From: Pollenia angustigena
Taxonomy: Eukaryota; Arthropoda; Insecta; Diptera; Polleniidae
Direction: 5' to 3'
NCBI GenBank assembly: GCA_930367215.1
Contig: OV884056.1
Coordinates: forward strand, 317,222,709 to 317,286,708
Length of the DNA stretch: 64,000 bases
Position 1 is the first letter of the stretch. Each line of letters starts with the position of its first letter. This document shows positions 10,161-22,625 of this stretch, piece by piece. The position numbers and the translations under genes were made by a program. The notes beneath the pieces are model-generated. The model was not told where the DNA came from. It did not search any database and saw nothing but the letters and a program-made list of their open reading frames with translations.

Positions 10161-12089
10161 TTAGACAGTTAACTGGTCGACGCAGGTTTTGATTACAGCA
10201 GCCAACTTGTTTTCATATATTTCTTTATACCAGACAACTTTGCAAATTTTATTTTTAAATATAATTATAACTTTGGAATTCTTAAAAGTTGAATGAATAA
10301 ATTCGATTTTTCTCAAAATTCATTCATCCATTGCCAGTTTTTATATAGAAAACTCTTTCTTCTACTGAGTTAAATAAATATTTGAGTTTTTTTTTTTCCT
10401 TATATTTGATTAACAATTGTCCTTACAAATATAATTCGATTCCTTTTAAATGCATTTCCAGGAATTACATTTTCTTCAGTGCTTTTCGATTCAATGATTT
10501 TTTTTTTTTTTTTGATGAAATCTCTATTGACAATTTTCTGTGCATAATTTGGTGTTAATTCGTGTTTACATTTTCTTCTCTGGAGAATTCAAATTGATTT
10601 GTTTGCTAAATGTTCAATCAAATTTTCCACTTAACTATTGAATTTGTATTTTGATTTAACAATTTCTTCACTATTCGTTCCTCTTCACTTGGTTTTGTGC
10701 GTTAAATATTTGACTCAAGGAGTTTGGGATAGAAATGGCAAGAATGCCAACAGCCAATTAACAGTTTATAACTAAAAAGGTTTAATTCGAATTGGAATTC
10801 AAATTCAACAGTTTGAATCATTCATTCCCTTTCATTTTGGTATTTTTGTTTGCCTCGTAGATTGATTTCAATTCAATCAATTGTGCATACGAAATGTTCG
10901 AGTGTGTGGGAAAGAGGACAAATTTAGTCTTAATTAATATTCAAATACTTCTACACAAAAAAAAAAAAAAAAAAATAAAAATTCTTAATGGAATGAATGT
11001 TAAAATAAATAGTTTAAATCAAACATGACAATTTTCCAAAATATTTCCATTTGTTCTGACGTTAAGTCTTGTCAGACAAACATTGTCATTGTACGGTTAA
11101 ACCTTGTGCAAAAACCTTTAACAAGCTATTTGATTAACCTTTCGAAACAGAATCAGGAAAATGCTTAACAAAAACTGGCAAGTCTAGACAGGACTTTTTT
11201 ATAAAACTATTTTATATAATAAATTTTTCAAATTAACTACAAAACATGTAAATAATGTCAGTCCGAAAGTTTCGGGTTCAATTCGTCGATACGATTCGAT
11301 ACATTTTCTATCTCTTGTCGTGAAAGCTGCCCTGGACATTTCAATGTTATTGTAGGCAATCCACAAATTATGGCATTTAATGCACTTTCATTTGAAGTAA
11401 AAAATAAAGCTTAAAGCATAATTTAAATAACCCACAAATTTTTTAATTAAACAAACAGAAAACATTGTTCTAAATAAAAAAAATCCTTTAATAGTTTTTT
11501 ATTTTAGCTGCAATATGTTGGTATGAAAATAAAATCAATACCGAACAAGCCAGCCATTAAATTTTTGTTTCCATTCATTGAATTCCTTTCAATATTTCAC
11601 ATTCTAGTTCAAGTAATGAAAACTGGGAAAATCGTTTTTGCAGTAAACTACATATAGACATAGACAGTATTTTAAAATTTTTCAATAACAAATTGAAACC
11701 AAAACAAACAAAAAAAAAAAAAAAAAACAAGTTAAGGTTAGCATACAAGTAATTTTTACAACATGTTACCAGCAGAGAGAATTACTAGAAGGGAAGGTTC
11801 AATATTGAAAATAAAACTAAAGCTATAGGAAAAAACCAAACTTTGTGAATGCTAAAATGTATTTTTTGTCGTTTTAAATTAACATTCTATCTGATTCAAG
11901 CCTTTTTTCTATAATGACTCTTACTTTTCGGGTATTTGTTTATACTTGCTTCGCCCGGTGTGCTTCGCTACCTTGTTAAAATAAATTGACTTAAATTGTA
12001 TCCCGTTAATTTTTTACTCTTACTGTCCTCCAGACATACACCAATCTATATAGTTTTAGTGTATATTGAATGGTACTCCTATCAGCCCC
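10161..12089. other. AT-rich DNA with poly-A tracts
   Basis: Contains A runs near 10958-10976 and 11708-11726 and a short GC-richer patch, CTTCGCCCGGTGTGCTTCGC, near 11950. No coding region or paired terminal repeat was recognised. Confidence 0.5.
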
Positions 12090-12745
12090 CTTTTTGACAG
12101 TTTTTTTTTGTATAGAAAATCAAAACATTTCTTCCAAATTGGAAAACTTTTGCTATAGCCGTTCAACAGATTTAGAGAAATCTACATAGTCTTTCTTTGA
12201 GAGGTGCCACGCCCTCTTACCCAATCCCGAATTGTTGACAGATGCTGTGTTTTGATAACCATTTCATTCCAAATTCGGACAATTTTACAGAGCGTTCTTC
12301 TGATATACAAAATTGTATTTTATTCCACGCCCACTTTTCTTATCCTGGCCACTTTTTTTTTTACTGATGTTACGTATTGATAACCAAGAATAGTACAATA
12401 TTTTTCACCTGTAGCTATTGCTGTTGTCTAGATATAAAAAATTCTAGTTTATGCCACGCCTAATTCTTCAATCCAGCCCATTTTTACGGACACTGTGTAT
12501 TGATAACTATTTTATTTGTATCAAATTTGGACAATTTTACACTTATAGCTCTTCTGATATACAAAATTATATTTTGTGTCTTGCCCACTTACTAAATCCT
12601 GCCCACTTTTCGACAGATACTGTATATTGATAGCCTAATCATTTGTATTAAATTTGTTGTTTTCCAGATATACAAAATTCAATGTTGTGCCATGTCCACT
12701 TCTTCAATCGTGCACACTTTTTGACAGTTATTGTGCACTGATAAC
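12090..12745. repeat. Degenerate tandem array, unit about 125 bp
   Basis: A unit containing GACAGATACTGTGTATTGAT, TTTGGACAATTTTACA, TCTGATATACAAAATT and GCCACGCCCACTTCTTCAAT recurs about five times. Starts lie near 12234, 12363, 12486, 12611 and 12719, with a more decayed copy near 12099. Spacing is about 108-129 bp. Units differ by many substitutions, so the array is old. Such arrays often form the middle of fly Helitron-like or MITE-like elements, but I see no ends. Confidence 0.75.
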
Positions 12746-13145
12746 CAAGCAATAAACATACATACATCCATTCTTGGTTTATGTAGAGTCTTTTTTTCTG
12801 AAGTCGCAAATTACTCACAAATAAGCTAAAACAGTTTTTTCTTTTCCTAACCTTTCGTAAACCTTTCAACTGGGTCCATAATATGCTGCTCTTGAAAAAG
12901 AGGAAAATAATATTGACAATTTGAAACCAAACAATTATAAGTGGTAAGCAAATTATGGTCAAATTTAGACATAACATGTTAAGAGGCAACCATAATATGG
13001 TTGTGGCTTCATGATGGTTGACTAATTTAGATATTACATGGTTGTCGGTGCCAATAATATGGTTAAATTATACTTACTTAAATAACCATTATTATTATTT
13101 ATTATTATGACATGTTCATATTTTATTTAATAAATTATAAACTTT
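12746..13145. other. AT-rich spacer with a decayed ~46-bp doublet
   Basis: Around 12950-13075 the words ATGGT(T/C)AA and TTTAGA(C/T)AT(A/T)ACATG are repeated twice about 70-80 bp apart. No gene is visible. Confidence 0.4.
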
Positions 13146-13262
13146 CCCCCATATTCATAATAAATATTTAAATTTTATTGAAGGTTTATTGAACACATTT
13201 TCATAGGAAATTCGTTCAATAAACCTCCAATAAAATACAAATATTTTTTATGAATATGGGGG
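13146..13262. mobile_element. 117-bp palindromic MITE
   Basis: The sequence is an almost complete foldback. CCCCCATATTCATAATAAAT at the left pairs with ATTTTTTATGAATATGGGGG at the right; arms of about 50 bp surround a loop of about 17 bp. It sits exactly at the downstream end of the LINE coding remnant, whose open frame runs into it. This suggests insertion at or near the LINE 3' end. Confidence 0.75.
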
Positions 13263-14750
13263 TTAGTCTATTTACAAAGGATTTCCATTCAGTTCTATTT
13301 CTTGCTATATATCTTAACTGGTCTATTGATTTGTCAGTTTCAGAATTAATTGTCCTACGCCACGTATTTCTTGGTCTCCCTCTGGATCGGTGACCTTGTG
13401 GGTTCCATTGAAGAGCAGAGTGTGATATTTCGTTTACGTCCTTTCTTAGAGTATGACCGAGCCAACCGTATTTTCTTTTGATGATCTCATTGTGTATACT
13501 TTTTTGATGAGTAATAGTCCATAATCTTTGATTGGAGATAGTACGTGGCCACCATATTTTTAAAATGGACCGTAGGCATCTATTAATAAAAGATTGCAGC
13601 TTATTAATTATGGCAACAGTCGTTAGCCATGTCTCCGACCCGTAGAGTAATACTGATTTGACACATGCGTTAAATATTTTAATTTTTGTTTGCAGAGCTA
13701 TTGTTTCCGACACCCATATATTTCTAAGAGATCCATATGCCCTTTGTGCTTTCCTTATTCGATTGCATATATCTGCATAGGCACCACCATCTGTCGTTAA
13801 AACACTACCCAGATACTCGAATTCTTCTACATCAGCTATCTGCTGTCCACTAATAACAAAAGGCGTAGCATTGCTTGTATTAATCCTCATAGCCTTGGTT
13901 TTTCGGATGATTATTTTTAAACCTAATTTAATGGATTCGCGTTCTAGTAAATCCATTTTGGATTGCATGTCTGAGTGAGTGTTGGTTAAAAGAACCGCGT
14001 CGTCAGCGTATTCAAGATCCCCTAGTCTATGTTGAAGACCCCAGTTGATTCCAGTTTGATTTCTATCCAATGTTTCTAATACCATATCAAGCACAGTGAT
14101 GAAAAGTAATGGTGATAGAGCACAACCTTGTCGCACTCCGCTTGTTGTAACAAACGGTTCGCTGACACATCCATCATGTAGTACTCTACAAGAGGTACCG
14201 TTGTAACTATTTTTAAGGATATTAACAATTTTCTCTGGTATACCCCTAGCCAAAAGTGCGAGCCATATATATTTACGGTCGAGGGCGTCGAATGCTTCCT
14301 CGTAGTCGATGAATGTTAAATATAGAGTTGTGTTGTATTCGACAGACTGCTCAATTATAATTCGTGTTGTACATATATGGTCAATACATGAGTTACCGCT
14401 GCGAAATCCGGTTTGGTTTTTGCGTATAACTCTGTTTAGAGGATCAGAAATTCTATTTAGTATTATTTTATTGAAAATTTGTGCAATAGATGGTAATATG
14501 GAGATACCTCTCCAGTTGTCACACTTTTTCTTGTCTCCTTTTTTCGGTAGTTTTACTATTATTGACTCTTTCCAATCATATGGAATATTTTCTTCTTCCC
14601 AAATTCTCTGAAATAAAGGGTATTATTTTTCAGAAAAGACTTCTATGCACGCTTTATAACATTCTGCTGGTATGCTATCATTCCCTGGTGCTTTCCCGTT
14701 TTTTAGACCATGTATTGCATCTATAATTTCTTGTAAGGAAAAATTTCGTT
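13263..14750 (-). pseudogene. LINE (non-LTR) reverse transcriptase, 5'-truncated
   Basis: The product would copy element RNA at a nicked chromosomal target. On the minus strand the N-terminal part (14750 to about 14300) shows KNGKAPGNDSIP, WRGISILP and QTGFRSGNSC, then motif A as FIDYEEAFD. A frame break near 14255 leads into a long frame with GVRQGCALSPLLF (motif B), LEYADDAVLL (motif C, YADD), the EFEYLGSVLTTDGG block, SVLLYGSETW, and a C-terminal end with SRGRPRNTWRR. At least one further break lies near 14620. The endonuclease domain is absent. The same family recurs at 24725-25985 and as a scrap at 8100-8345. I do not assign the clade firmly; an RTE-like LINE is possible. Confidence 0.85.
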
Positions 14751-17282
14751 ATAAAAAGTTTAGTTAACCATATTGAAAAATTTTGTTTTTTCTCTGGGTG
14801 TATAACTTTTTTTCCTTCCTAAACAGGTTTCGCTAAAGCCGAATAGCAGCTCAAAAATAATACAAACACCAAATAGACACAAAAAAGGAGAAGCTGCACT
14901 AATCGTTCATTGAATTGATTAAAATTGCCATCATAGATTTAACGTATGCCAAACATTTTTTCAATTTTATTTGTTCACACAATAGAAACCTCAAAAAAAA
15001 AAAACACAGAAATAATCTTTTGGACTAGCGAATTTATAGAGTTGTATGTATTTACAAAAAGTATAGCAGAAGTTTTGATTAGTATGAGCCCGTATTGGTC
15101 AAGGTAGATTTACTACCATGCGTGGAAAAAATTTATTGAGTTTAAAAATTTGAGTTTAATGCTAGCCAGAAAAACAACAAGGACGAACGATAAATTTTTT
15201 TTGAAGCGAATATTCGTCGCCGAAAATAAATCATATTGGTGTATATGTAAATACACACAATAAAAGTGTTGCACAGAGGGACCAAATCTATTAAAAGTGG
15301 CGATTTTTTCAGGGAAGCCGTAATTTTACAATATTGTTTTTTTTTTTTTTGGTGGATATTTTTTAATATGTACATAAAAAACCACAATCTAAAAATAAAT
15401 AAGGTGGAAAAAATGAACGAAAAATGTATTTTGGAGAAAATGGTCGTATTTTACAATTTTTCCTGTAACTTTGGAATCAAAAATGATAAATTAGTAATTA
15501 AATTGAAATTTGGAGCATTCTTTATGTATCTTTTTGATATGTTTTTAAAAAATAACTTAAAAACTTTAAATGAAAGGATCAAAACTTTAAAGAAATCTAT
15601 TAAACACGTTTTCTACTGTTTCCTGACAGTGTCATTATCAGGGCAAGTTTTTTTTATGTCATATGCCAAAAGTTTTTTTTATGGCATATGCCATTTTTGC
15701 CATTTCTTCAATTATTTCGTTAAAAAAGCGATTTTTGGTTTAGCTTGCCAAAAAATACCTTTTTTTGCAACCATGAAGAAATTTTCAAATAAGCTCTGCT
15801 CAAGTATCTTGAAATTACAAACAAAAGGGCTTTTCGTAAATGACGGCCTACTAACTTTTTCACTAACATTTACACAATTTTTGTACTTTCAGCCAATCGG
15901 CCGCTTCTTCGGTTTTTCGTTGATAATACATATATGTACACTACTTGCGAGTTATTAGTTGCATGTGGTAACGTAGGGATGGGCAAATTGAAAAAATATA
16001 TCGATATATCGACCCCTTTGCGCGAAATGATCGTATCTCTAGAGGGAAGCGAACTGACACCAAAGTAGTCCCGTGATAGGTCTTTGGTGGTAGAGACCGG
16101 TTCTAGTTTTAACACTTTCTATGAATAAGACCTATCACTTTTACATGGGGTTGTCATTGGAGGGGGTCAATTGACACCATTTGACCAGTCACAAATCTAT
16201 TCTCAATGGACGTGTTTAGTGACAGTTACTAAAATGTAGTATTATTTCAATACGATGTAGTATTATTTCAATAAAACAAGTCCTAGAATTAAATTCTAGA
16301 GCCAAATTTTAGAAAGACCCAAACAAATGTATCACACCACCGGTGAAGACTGTACTGTAATTAATTACTTTTTCTACCTTTTTGTTCTTCATAAACCAGT
16401 TACATGATTGGTTCTCCTTTCACTGGTCATGAGTTCTTTCTTTTTGTACCAGTTCTATTTTCACAACTCCCAGGACCAGTCTGTTGGACCAATTGACACA
16501 AATTTCCCGCAGGGATGTTACAAAAACCGAATTTTACAGGAGAGCCATTTTTATACTTTTCTCTGCTATCACTTGCAATATAAATACGAAAATATACATT
16601 AAATTTTTGGAGCACACTCAAAATATTATGTAGTTAAATTCAAACGAAAATTCATTTGAAACAAATTAAAATTCATTTAAAAAACGGATCATTTACATTT
16701 CATTTAAAACAAATGATTTTTTCAGTAATTTCTAAGTTTTTTATTTATTGAACATCATATTCGTTAAAATTGAATAGTTTTTACTTTTAAAAAATATATT
16801 TTAACCGATAAAAATCAAACAAATTAACAAAAAAAAATACGGAAAACATTATTTTTTGGTAGTTTGTTTTTTTAATAACAAACATAAATGTTGAAAAATA
16901 AATTTATTCGTAAAATAACTATATTTTTATTCAATTTTAACAGTACCGAAAACGAATTTAATAACCTACAATCAGTTACTGTAATAATTTTATGAGTGCA
17001 ACGAAGTGGAATTCGCCTACATTATTTTGTCAGGCAACGCACAGTGCTTTGTCCCCATATAACGAAGGGACATAAATAGAAGGAGTTGTCGGAAATTTTT
17101 GAAATTTCGTACACTAGCATAAAATAGCTTAGTTAAGAAAAATATGAATTTTTGGAGAAATCAATCCAAGGACACGCCTACCTCCCATGTGTCCTGAAAT
17201 GGAAAAATGTAATTTTACACAAAACTACAAAAAATGGTCAGGCTAATACACACACAACTAGCAACGCGTGTGCAAATTTTCA
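14751..17282. other. AT-rich DNA with isolated repeat ends
   Basis: No gene was recognised. CTCTGGGTGTATAAC at 14793 and a TAGGGATGGGCAAATTG stretch at 15974 look like isolated transposon ends, but no partner end was found nearby. Around 15655-15695 a T-run plus ATG(T/G)CATATGCCA unit is repeated twice. A 230-codon open frame at 15266-15958 is low-complexity and resembles nothing known to me. Confidence 0.45.
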
Positions 17283-17968
17283 TAATTTTTACAACATGAA
17301 AATTAATCAAAATTGTTATTGATAATCTTTCATTCTTGACGTGGCTCGGGCTCGAACCCTGGCCGGCAGGTTACCATGACATGTTTCGATCGCAACCACT
17401 CGATCTCCTCAGATGGATTTGCCGTCTTACACTCGCAGCCATCGACGACTGCTGACGTTAATCGTCAAACATCAATCCTTAAACCAAATTGTATTTTTAA
17501 CATTTGGTAGATCGAAATTTGCTTTCCTGAATGATTATCCATTTTAATTGATTTTACATGTTTTTTCCTTACTTCTGTTAAATCAATTTAAATGGATAAT
17601 CATTCAGGAAAGCAAATTTCGATCTACCAAATGTTAGAATACAATTTGGTTTAAGGATTGATGTTTGACTATTGAAGTCAGCAGTCGTCGATGGCTGCGA
17701 GTGTAAGACGGCAAATCCATCTGAGGAGATTGAGTGGTTGCAATCGAAACATGTCATGGTAACCTGCCGGCCAGGGTTCGAGCCCGAGCCACGTCAAGAA
17801 TGAAAGATTATCAATAACAATTTTGATTAATTTTCATGTTGTAAAAATTCCTTTCTTCATAAAAATAATTTAATGAAAATTAAATTTCATGAACTTAAGC
17901 CTAATTAAAAATATTAAAAATTTGGATTAAAAACCATAAATGTGTAGTTCAACAAAATAACCACAATA
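17283..17968. mobile_element. Foldback pair of a SINE-like repeat with a tRNA-type B box
   Basis: Two copies of one repeat lie head to head: a left arm at about 17283-17555 (minus) and a right arm at about 17579-17968 (plus), nearly identical over about 270 bp with a loop of some 25 bp. The right copy contains GGTTCGAGCCC at 17775-17785, a match to the RNA polymerase III B box of tRNA genes, and an upstream TGGTTGCAATCG that could be a decayed A box about 40 bp away. It then has an AT-rich tail (CATGTTGTAAAAATTCCTTT and GAACTTAAGCCTAATTAAAA). The tail recurs at 28405-28660 and the whole unit at 39482-39868. No protein is encoded. A tRNA-derived SINE origin is an inference. Confidence 0.7.
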
Positions 17969-20483
17969 CAAATTATTTAATTAATTAATTTTAATTAATT
18001 TCATGTTGTAAGATTTCTTTTTACATTGAAAAAAATTATTTTTAATCAACCTGAGCCTGATTTAAAAATTAAAATCGAAAATAGAAATTTAACTTGCCAT
18101 TAAAAGCAGCTTGCGACTTATTGCATTCACATCTACAAATTTACGAACAACATTTCATTGATGTTTTATCCGATCATAGTTTTAAAGAATCAATTAATTT
18201 GGAAAATATAAAATGATTATACAGTTTACTATCCTGTCCTCAGGCATATACATACATACATTACTGTGTATAATTTAACTACACGAGGAAATAAATCGAA
18301 GAATTTCTGAAAAGCAAATTTAAATATTTAAACCTTTTTAAGTTAAATACCCATTTTTTCATTCAGATTTTTTATTACTTTCGTTCCCATAGAATGTTTA
18401 ATATGATAATTAATATCTTGTGTGTCCTGTGTGTTTTTAAGAGAATGTCAATTTCAACATTAATACATACGTTTTTTTGTCTTGCCATTACAAAAACACA
18501 ATTTTCCAATTTCATTTTGACATTTATGTCACTCAAGTGTGTGTTTAATTTCATCTGATATAAAAAGTAAGAATCACATTAAATGTAGTAATAAAATTTT
18601 TCACTTTACATCTCTAGTTGAGGGCATTTAAACGATAATTTAATGTTCGCACACACATTCACTCAAAAGTAAAAATAAAAACAAACAAAAAAAAAAAAAA
18701 AAAAACATGCATAAACAAGTCTTAAATCACGTAAATAACTGGGAATATATTTTGGAAATCAAAAAAGAAAAGTTTAAAAACCGAAATTAAACTGATGTGA
18801 ATTAAAATTTATTGAAAAGACGTGAAATATGTAAATTAATTCACTCAAGGTTTTATGTTTTTGCTGAAAAAGTTGAACATATTTTAATTTTTATTTAAAC
18901 GAAAGCTGATGCCAGATAATAGTATTGTATTAATTATTTTAAAAAAGAACATTGTTAATCCGATGAATGTAATATGAAACATTTACTCGTAAGAGCGAGA
19001 GTGAGTTTATGTGTTTTTTTTTTCGAATATAAACGAATATTTAACATTAATTTTATGGGGGAAAAAAAATAAATAAATTTAAACTGATATAAACTGAACA
19101 GAACAAAGACTTTTTTTCAATGATTCTTAAATTTATGGCGAATCATTAAACACAACAGTAAAATTACAGTAAACTGGAAAAACGGAGTTAAGAAGAACAA
19201 TGATTTTATTTATGTTTGTTTGTTTTCGTTACGTACACTACTCTTCGTAATAGGAGTACGCAAAAGTTGTAACTATCAGTACGCCGAAAGGAAAGAACTA
19301 CATTCACAGGCCTTGTTAAAGGCCCTTTTCCGTCCATACATGAGATTTGTTTGCACCGACATTTGATGTGTTGTAGAAATATAAAACAAAATTTATAAAT
19401 ACATTCTCCTTAGTGCCTGTCTACATTATGAATCTTTTGCTGCAGAAATATTTTTAAATACTCTTTTAAAACTGACTTCCTATCCGGACAATGAAGCTTT
19501 TATTTTGCGGCCTTTAAGGAATTTTGAATAACTTGCCTCTTTTTTCTTCCTCTAAATAACAAGCTCATAAAAAACTGCAGGTAAATGCAGGAATGTATCC
19601 TGTTCTATTTGTCTCTCCTCATTCAATCCAAATGTTTAATACTCAGTTTATTTCTTTTTTTTTTTGAAGGCTGAGTTCAAATATTTTTTTTCTACCAAAT
19701 TGCTGGTGGTCATTTTTAACAATTCCATTTTATTCTTCTGTGAATTACAGGCGTTAATTTGCTGTCCTTAAGTAACATAAAATAAAGACCTTTAATCTCA
19801 TTTAATTTAGGTTTCTTAATCTTTTTTTGCAATTTAGGATAATTAAAGTACATAATTTTTATTTTAATGTATGTTTATAACAAGTTCTAAACAGTTTTTA
19901 AGTTTAAACGTGGCGTAATTTTTTTTTTTGTAATTCCACAAAGTGCATTTTCAAATTTTTTTTTGTGCGAAAAGTTTAATTGTGATATTGGTATCACGCA
20001 AGTGTTTGCCGGCAATTGGCGAAGCGATACATTAAGCTCAGGGCGTATTGTCTGCATTGACAACTGATAAGGGCTTGGAGGCCAAGCGAGAAAATACTTA
20101 GTTGTTTTTTTACTAAAAGGTACACAAAAAGAAAATCACACGGTATGAATTAAGTTTATTAGACTTACTTACGAGTTTAAAACGTATTTAAAGCAATCCT
20201 TAGTGGGATTACTTTCGAAAATCAATCCCGGAATTTTTAAAAATAATTACAAAGTTCTTAAATCAAGTAAAAAAAAATATTGAACTTTTCGTTGGTAGTG
20301 CCACTCTGAGAGTAAAAATACAAAATTAGCGTTTGATTCTCTTTTAACTTATCAAAGTTTGTTGCAGACACTACAACAACACCACGGAAGTAGTTACAAA
20401 ACGATTTCCTTGTTGTGTGTCGAAACAACAAAAAGTAAAATTGAGAACTTTTGCTTCTCATTTAGTTTATATTTCCAGTTATA
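17969..20483. other. AT-rich DNA, with a diverged SINE-like tail at its start
   Basis: About 17990-18090 resembles the SINE-like tail again (TTTCATGTTGTAAGATTTCT, GAGCCTGATTTAAAAATT). The rest has a poly-A run near 18687 and a GC-richer patch near 20000-20090 (TGCCGGCAATTGGCGAAGC) of unknown origin. No gene was recognised. Confidence 0.45.
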
Positions 20484-20726
20484 TATCTGTGGCATTTTGA
20501 CAGAACATCTTAAGTCGAATTTAAAAACATGCTGTTAATCATACGAATTTTAATTCAAAATACATTTTTGTTAACGTTTTTTAAATTTTGTATTATAAAC
20601 GGAATATTTCTTTAATTTTGGTTTATTTTATCATTTAATAAAAATTATTGCTTCACCGAGATTATTTGAAAAACTTTTTTGCTACCTTATCTCGACTTAA
20701 GATGTTTTGTCAAAATGTCACAGATA
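20484..20726. mobile_element. 243-bp MITE with TATCTGTG termini
   Basis: The left terminus TATCTGTGGCATTTTGACAG and the minus-strand right terminus TATCTGTGACATTTTGACAA are inverted over about 36 bp, out to CATCTTAAGTCGA. A partial second copy of the same family lies at 61773-61840. TA-rich flanks would fit a Tc1/mariner-type element, but this is not decisive. Confidence 0.75.
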
Positions 20727-20972
20727 TGTACATTAAGTTTTTAAAGTAAAAACCATATCGGGAATGATGATTATTGAAATTGTGTAAGGTGTAAAACGGG
20801 TAAGTAAATCAATCTTAATAAAATTCTCTTTCTAATTTCACTTTTGGACGAATTCGGGATTGAATCAACTTTGTAATAATTGAATCAAGCGCATTTGAGA
20901 TTGATTCAATCTTAGTTTTGCTTAAATCAATCTCATTTTGGAATTATTTTAAGTACGAATTCGGGATTAAAT

Positions 20973-21219
20973 CTGTGGCTTGGTGCTAAAAGGGCCAATG
21001 TCAATATTTTGCTGTTTTGGGGTAATCGTTTCATTATGTTGTATTATTTTACTCTCTTTTATTTTCTGTATCAGCCAATGTCTAAGTTAACCCAGAACAG
21101 TTTATTGAGGTTTTTTAGACATTGGCTGATACAAAAAAATAAAAGAGAGTAAAATAATACAACATAATGAGACGATTAACTCAAAACAGCAAAGTATTGA
21201 CATTGGCACCAAGCCACAG
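20973..21219. repeat. 247-bp foldback repeat
   Basis: Arms at 20973-21084 and 21114-21219 are inverted copies of each other. They run from CTGTGGCTTGGTGC through ATTATGTTGTATTATTTTAC to TATCAGCCAATGTCTA, around a loop of about 30 bp. The left arm carries a 6-7-bp insertion. It lies immediately upstream of the decayed LINE, which suggests an inserted MITE, but no duplication is visible. Confidence 0.75.
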
Positions 21220-21239
21220 AAATATGCATAAGTTAAGTA

Positions 21240-22330
21240 CATATTTCGCGAGTGTATATGGTGGGGAACTATAGGCTACCCATACTTGGGGAGTATAGTT
21301 AAGCCTATTCGATAGGGCTGAGCAGCTGGGAGTTTTTCTAGGCATTAAACTGTCCTGGAGGAGGAATACTCAGCAGAGACTTAAGAGTTGTATCAATGCC
21401 TACTATGCTTGCAGATAATCGATTGGTAGGAACTGGAGACTTAGAACGTCAGTAGTTGGATTGCTATACACATCGGTGGTAAGTCCTACTCTTACGCATA
21501 TATGCTGTGTTTGGAGGAACCAATGATGCTTATAAGTCAGAGAAACCTTCTATGAGAAGTTGTCCTTAAGTGGCTCTGGATGTTATTTCACATCTTCTGC
21601 CTATTAAGCAGTATGTGATGGGAATGGCAGCCAGGACTACTCTTAGACTAAGGGAGTTGGGACTGTTAGGAAATTTCACAACAGGTCACTCGCAGATCTT
21701 AGGTGAAATTGAAATTGGTGGTTATTGCCTGGACTCACCCGGCTCCACGTATTATGTGGGCACTTGGGTCGAATTTAAGCATTTGCCAAGGTTGTTATTA
21801 CCGTCTGGGGAGAGCTGATCAGCAGGTTGGATGAAGGATTTGCTATATTTACTAAGGGCTCTAGGATGAAGTGTCTATGATCTTGATATTGGAAGGTTAA
21901 AAAGGCTTCCTGACAATTGCAGTGTATTTCAGGCGAAGGTTCTAGGGATTTTGAAGACCGTAAACATGAGGGAATATTGCTAGAGGCTCGGAGGTTTCTT
22001 GTGACTCTTAAGGCCTTGGTGAGCTATCTGGTGAATTTCAAGCTAGTGGTGGATTGAACAAGGGCTCTAAAGGAGTATGTGGTAAGACTACGCTTTGTAC
22101 CGGGTCACTGCAACAACACGAAATAGCCGATTAGTTGCCGACACTGATCACGGAAATGGCTGATCCTAAGAGTGTGGAGGCAATCGGGCCATCACTGGAC
22201 TCCTATCTGTGGAAGACTAGGTAATGGGTTCTGAACGGGGCTAGGGGAAAAATGGACTGCAGAGTATCATGGACATTATGGCCGGTGGTCTAAAGGACCG
22301 ATTCTAATTCACTACGAGGCAGCAATACTA
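21240..22330 (+). pseudogene. Decayed LINE with RNase H region (R1/LOA-like)
   Basis: Read across several frames on the plus strand are GIKLSWRRNTQQRLKSC and YTSVVSPTLTHICCVW near 21330-21520, matching the region after the RT core of RNase H-bearing LINEs. The frame at 21570-21818 follows, with ALDVISHLLPIKQYVMG and AARTTLRLRELGL. Near 21920-22200 come an RNase H-like SVFQAKVLGILK block and a FVPGHCNNT block. The layout (thumb region, spacer, RNase H) matches R1/LOA/I-type LINEs. The RT core upstream is missing and the frame is broken many times. A related, better preserved 3' end lies at 62290-63030. Confidence 0.65.
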
Positions 22331-22349
22331 TCTGCGTTAGAACCATGAT

Positions 22350-22625
22350 AGGTTTGGCTGTCCTAGGTTACTTTTTCTCTTTTCGATAAATATGTCATAC
22401 ATACAGATTATAGCCTACATACATTAACATAAAGTGTACTTTTGAGGTGCCTTAAATAAGAAAAAATCTGGTACTTTTGGTACGCTTTTATCTTTGCTCT
22501 TTTTTCTGTTTTTAATAAATATGGCCCAGATAAAAATATAGCGTACTTTTGAAGATGTATAAACGAGGGAAAAATTGGTACTTTACTTTTCTCTTTTTAA
22601 TAAATTTGGTATACAGATTGCTTTT
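22350..22625. repeat. Degenerate tandem repeat, unit about 100-110 bp
   Basis: Blocks with (G)GTACTTT, TCTCTTTT or TTCTGTTTTTAATAAATATG, ATACAGAT and GTACTTTTGA recur two to three times. No coding role is apparent; it could be the 3' region of the neighbouring LINE remnant. Confidence 0.5.

Noticed and set aside
10958..10976. Poly-A run as a retrogene tail
   Set aside because: No coding sequence or duplication lies upstream; A runs of this size are scattered through the window.
12090..12745. CRISPR-like array
   Set aside because: Repeats are long, degenerate and contiguous, without unique spacers, and the genome is eukaryotic.
14309..14726. Plus-strand open frames in this interval
   Set aside because: They are antisense shadows of the minus-strand LINE reverse transcriptase.
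15266..15958. 230-codon open frame
   Set aside because: The longest frame not explained by an element, but low-complexity (Phe/Lys-rich), with no recognisable motif and with simple-sequence repeats inside.
15974..16115. hAT element starting TAGGGATGGGCAAATTG
   Set aside because: No matching inverted end or 8-bp duplication was found nearby.
17690..17800. Possible tRNA gene around the GGTTCGAGCCC box
   Set aside because: No complete cloverleaf could be drawn; the A box is poor and spacing is off, and the sequence belongs to a dispersed repeat.
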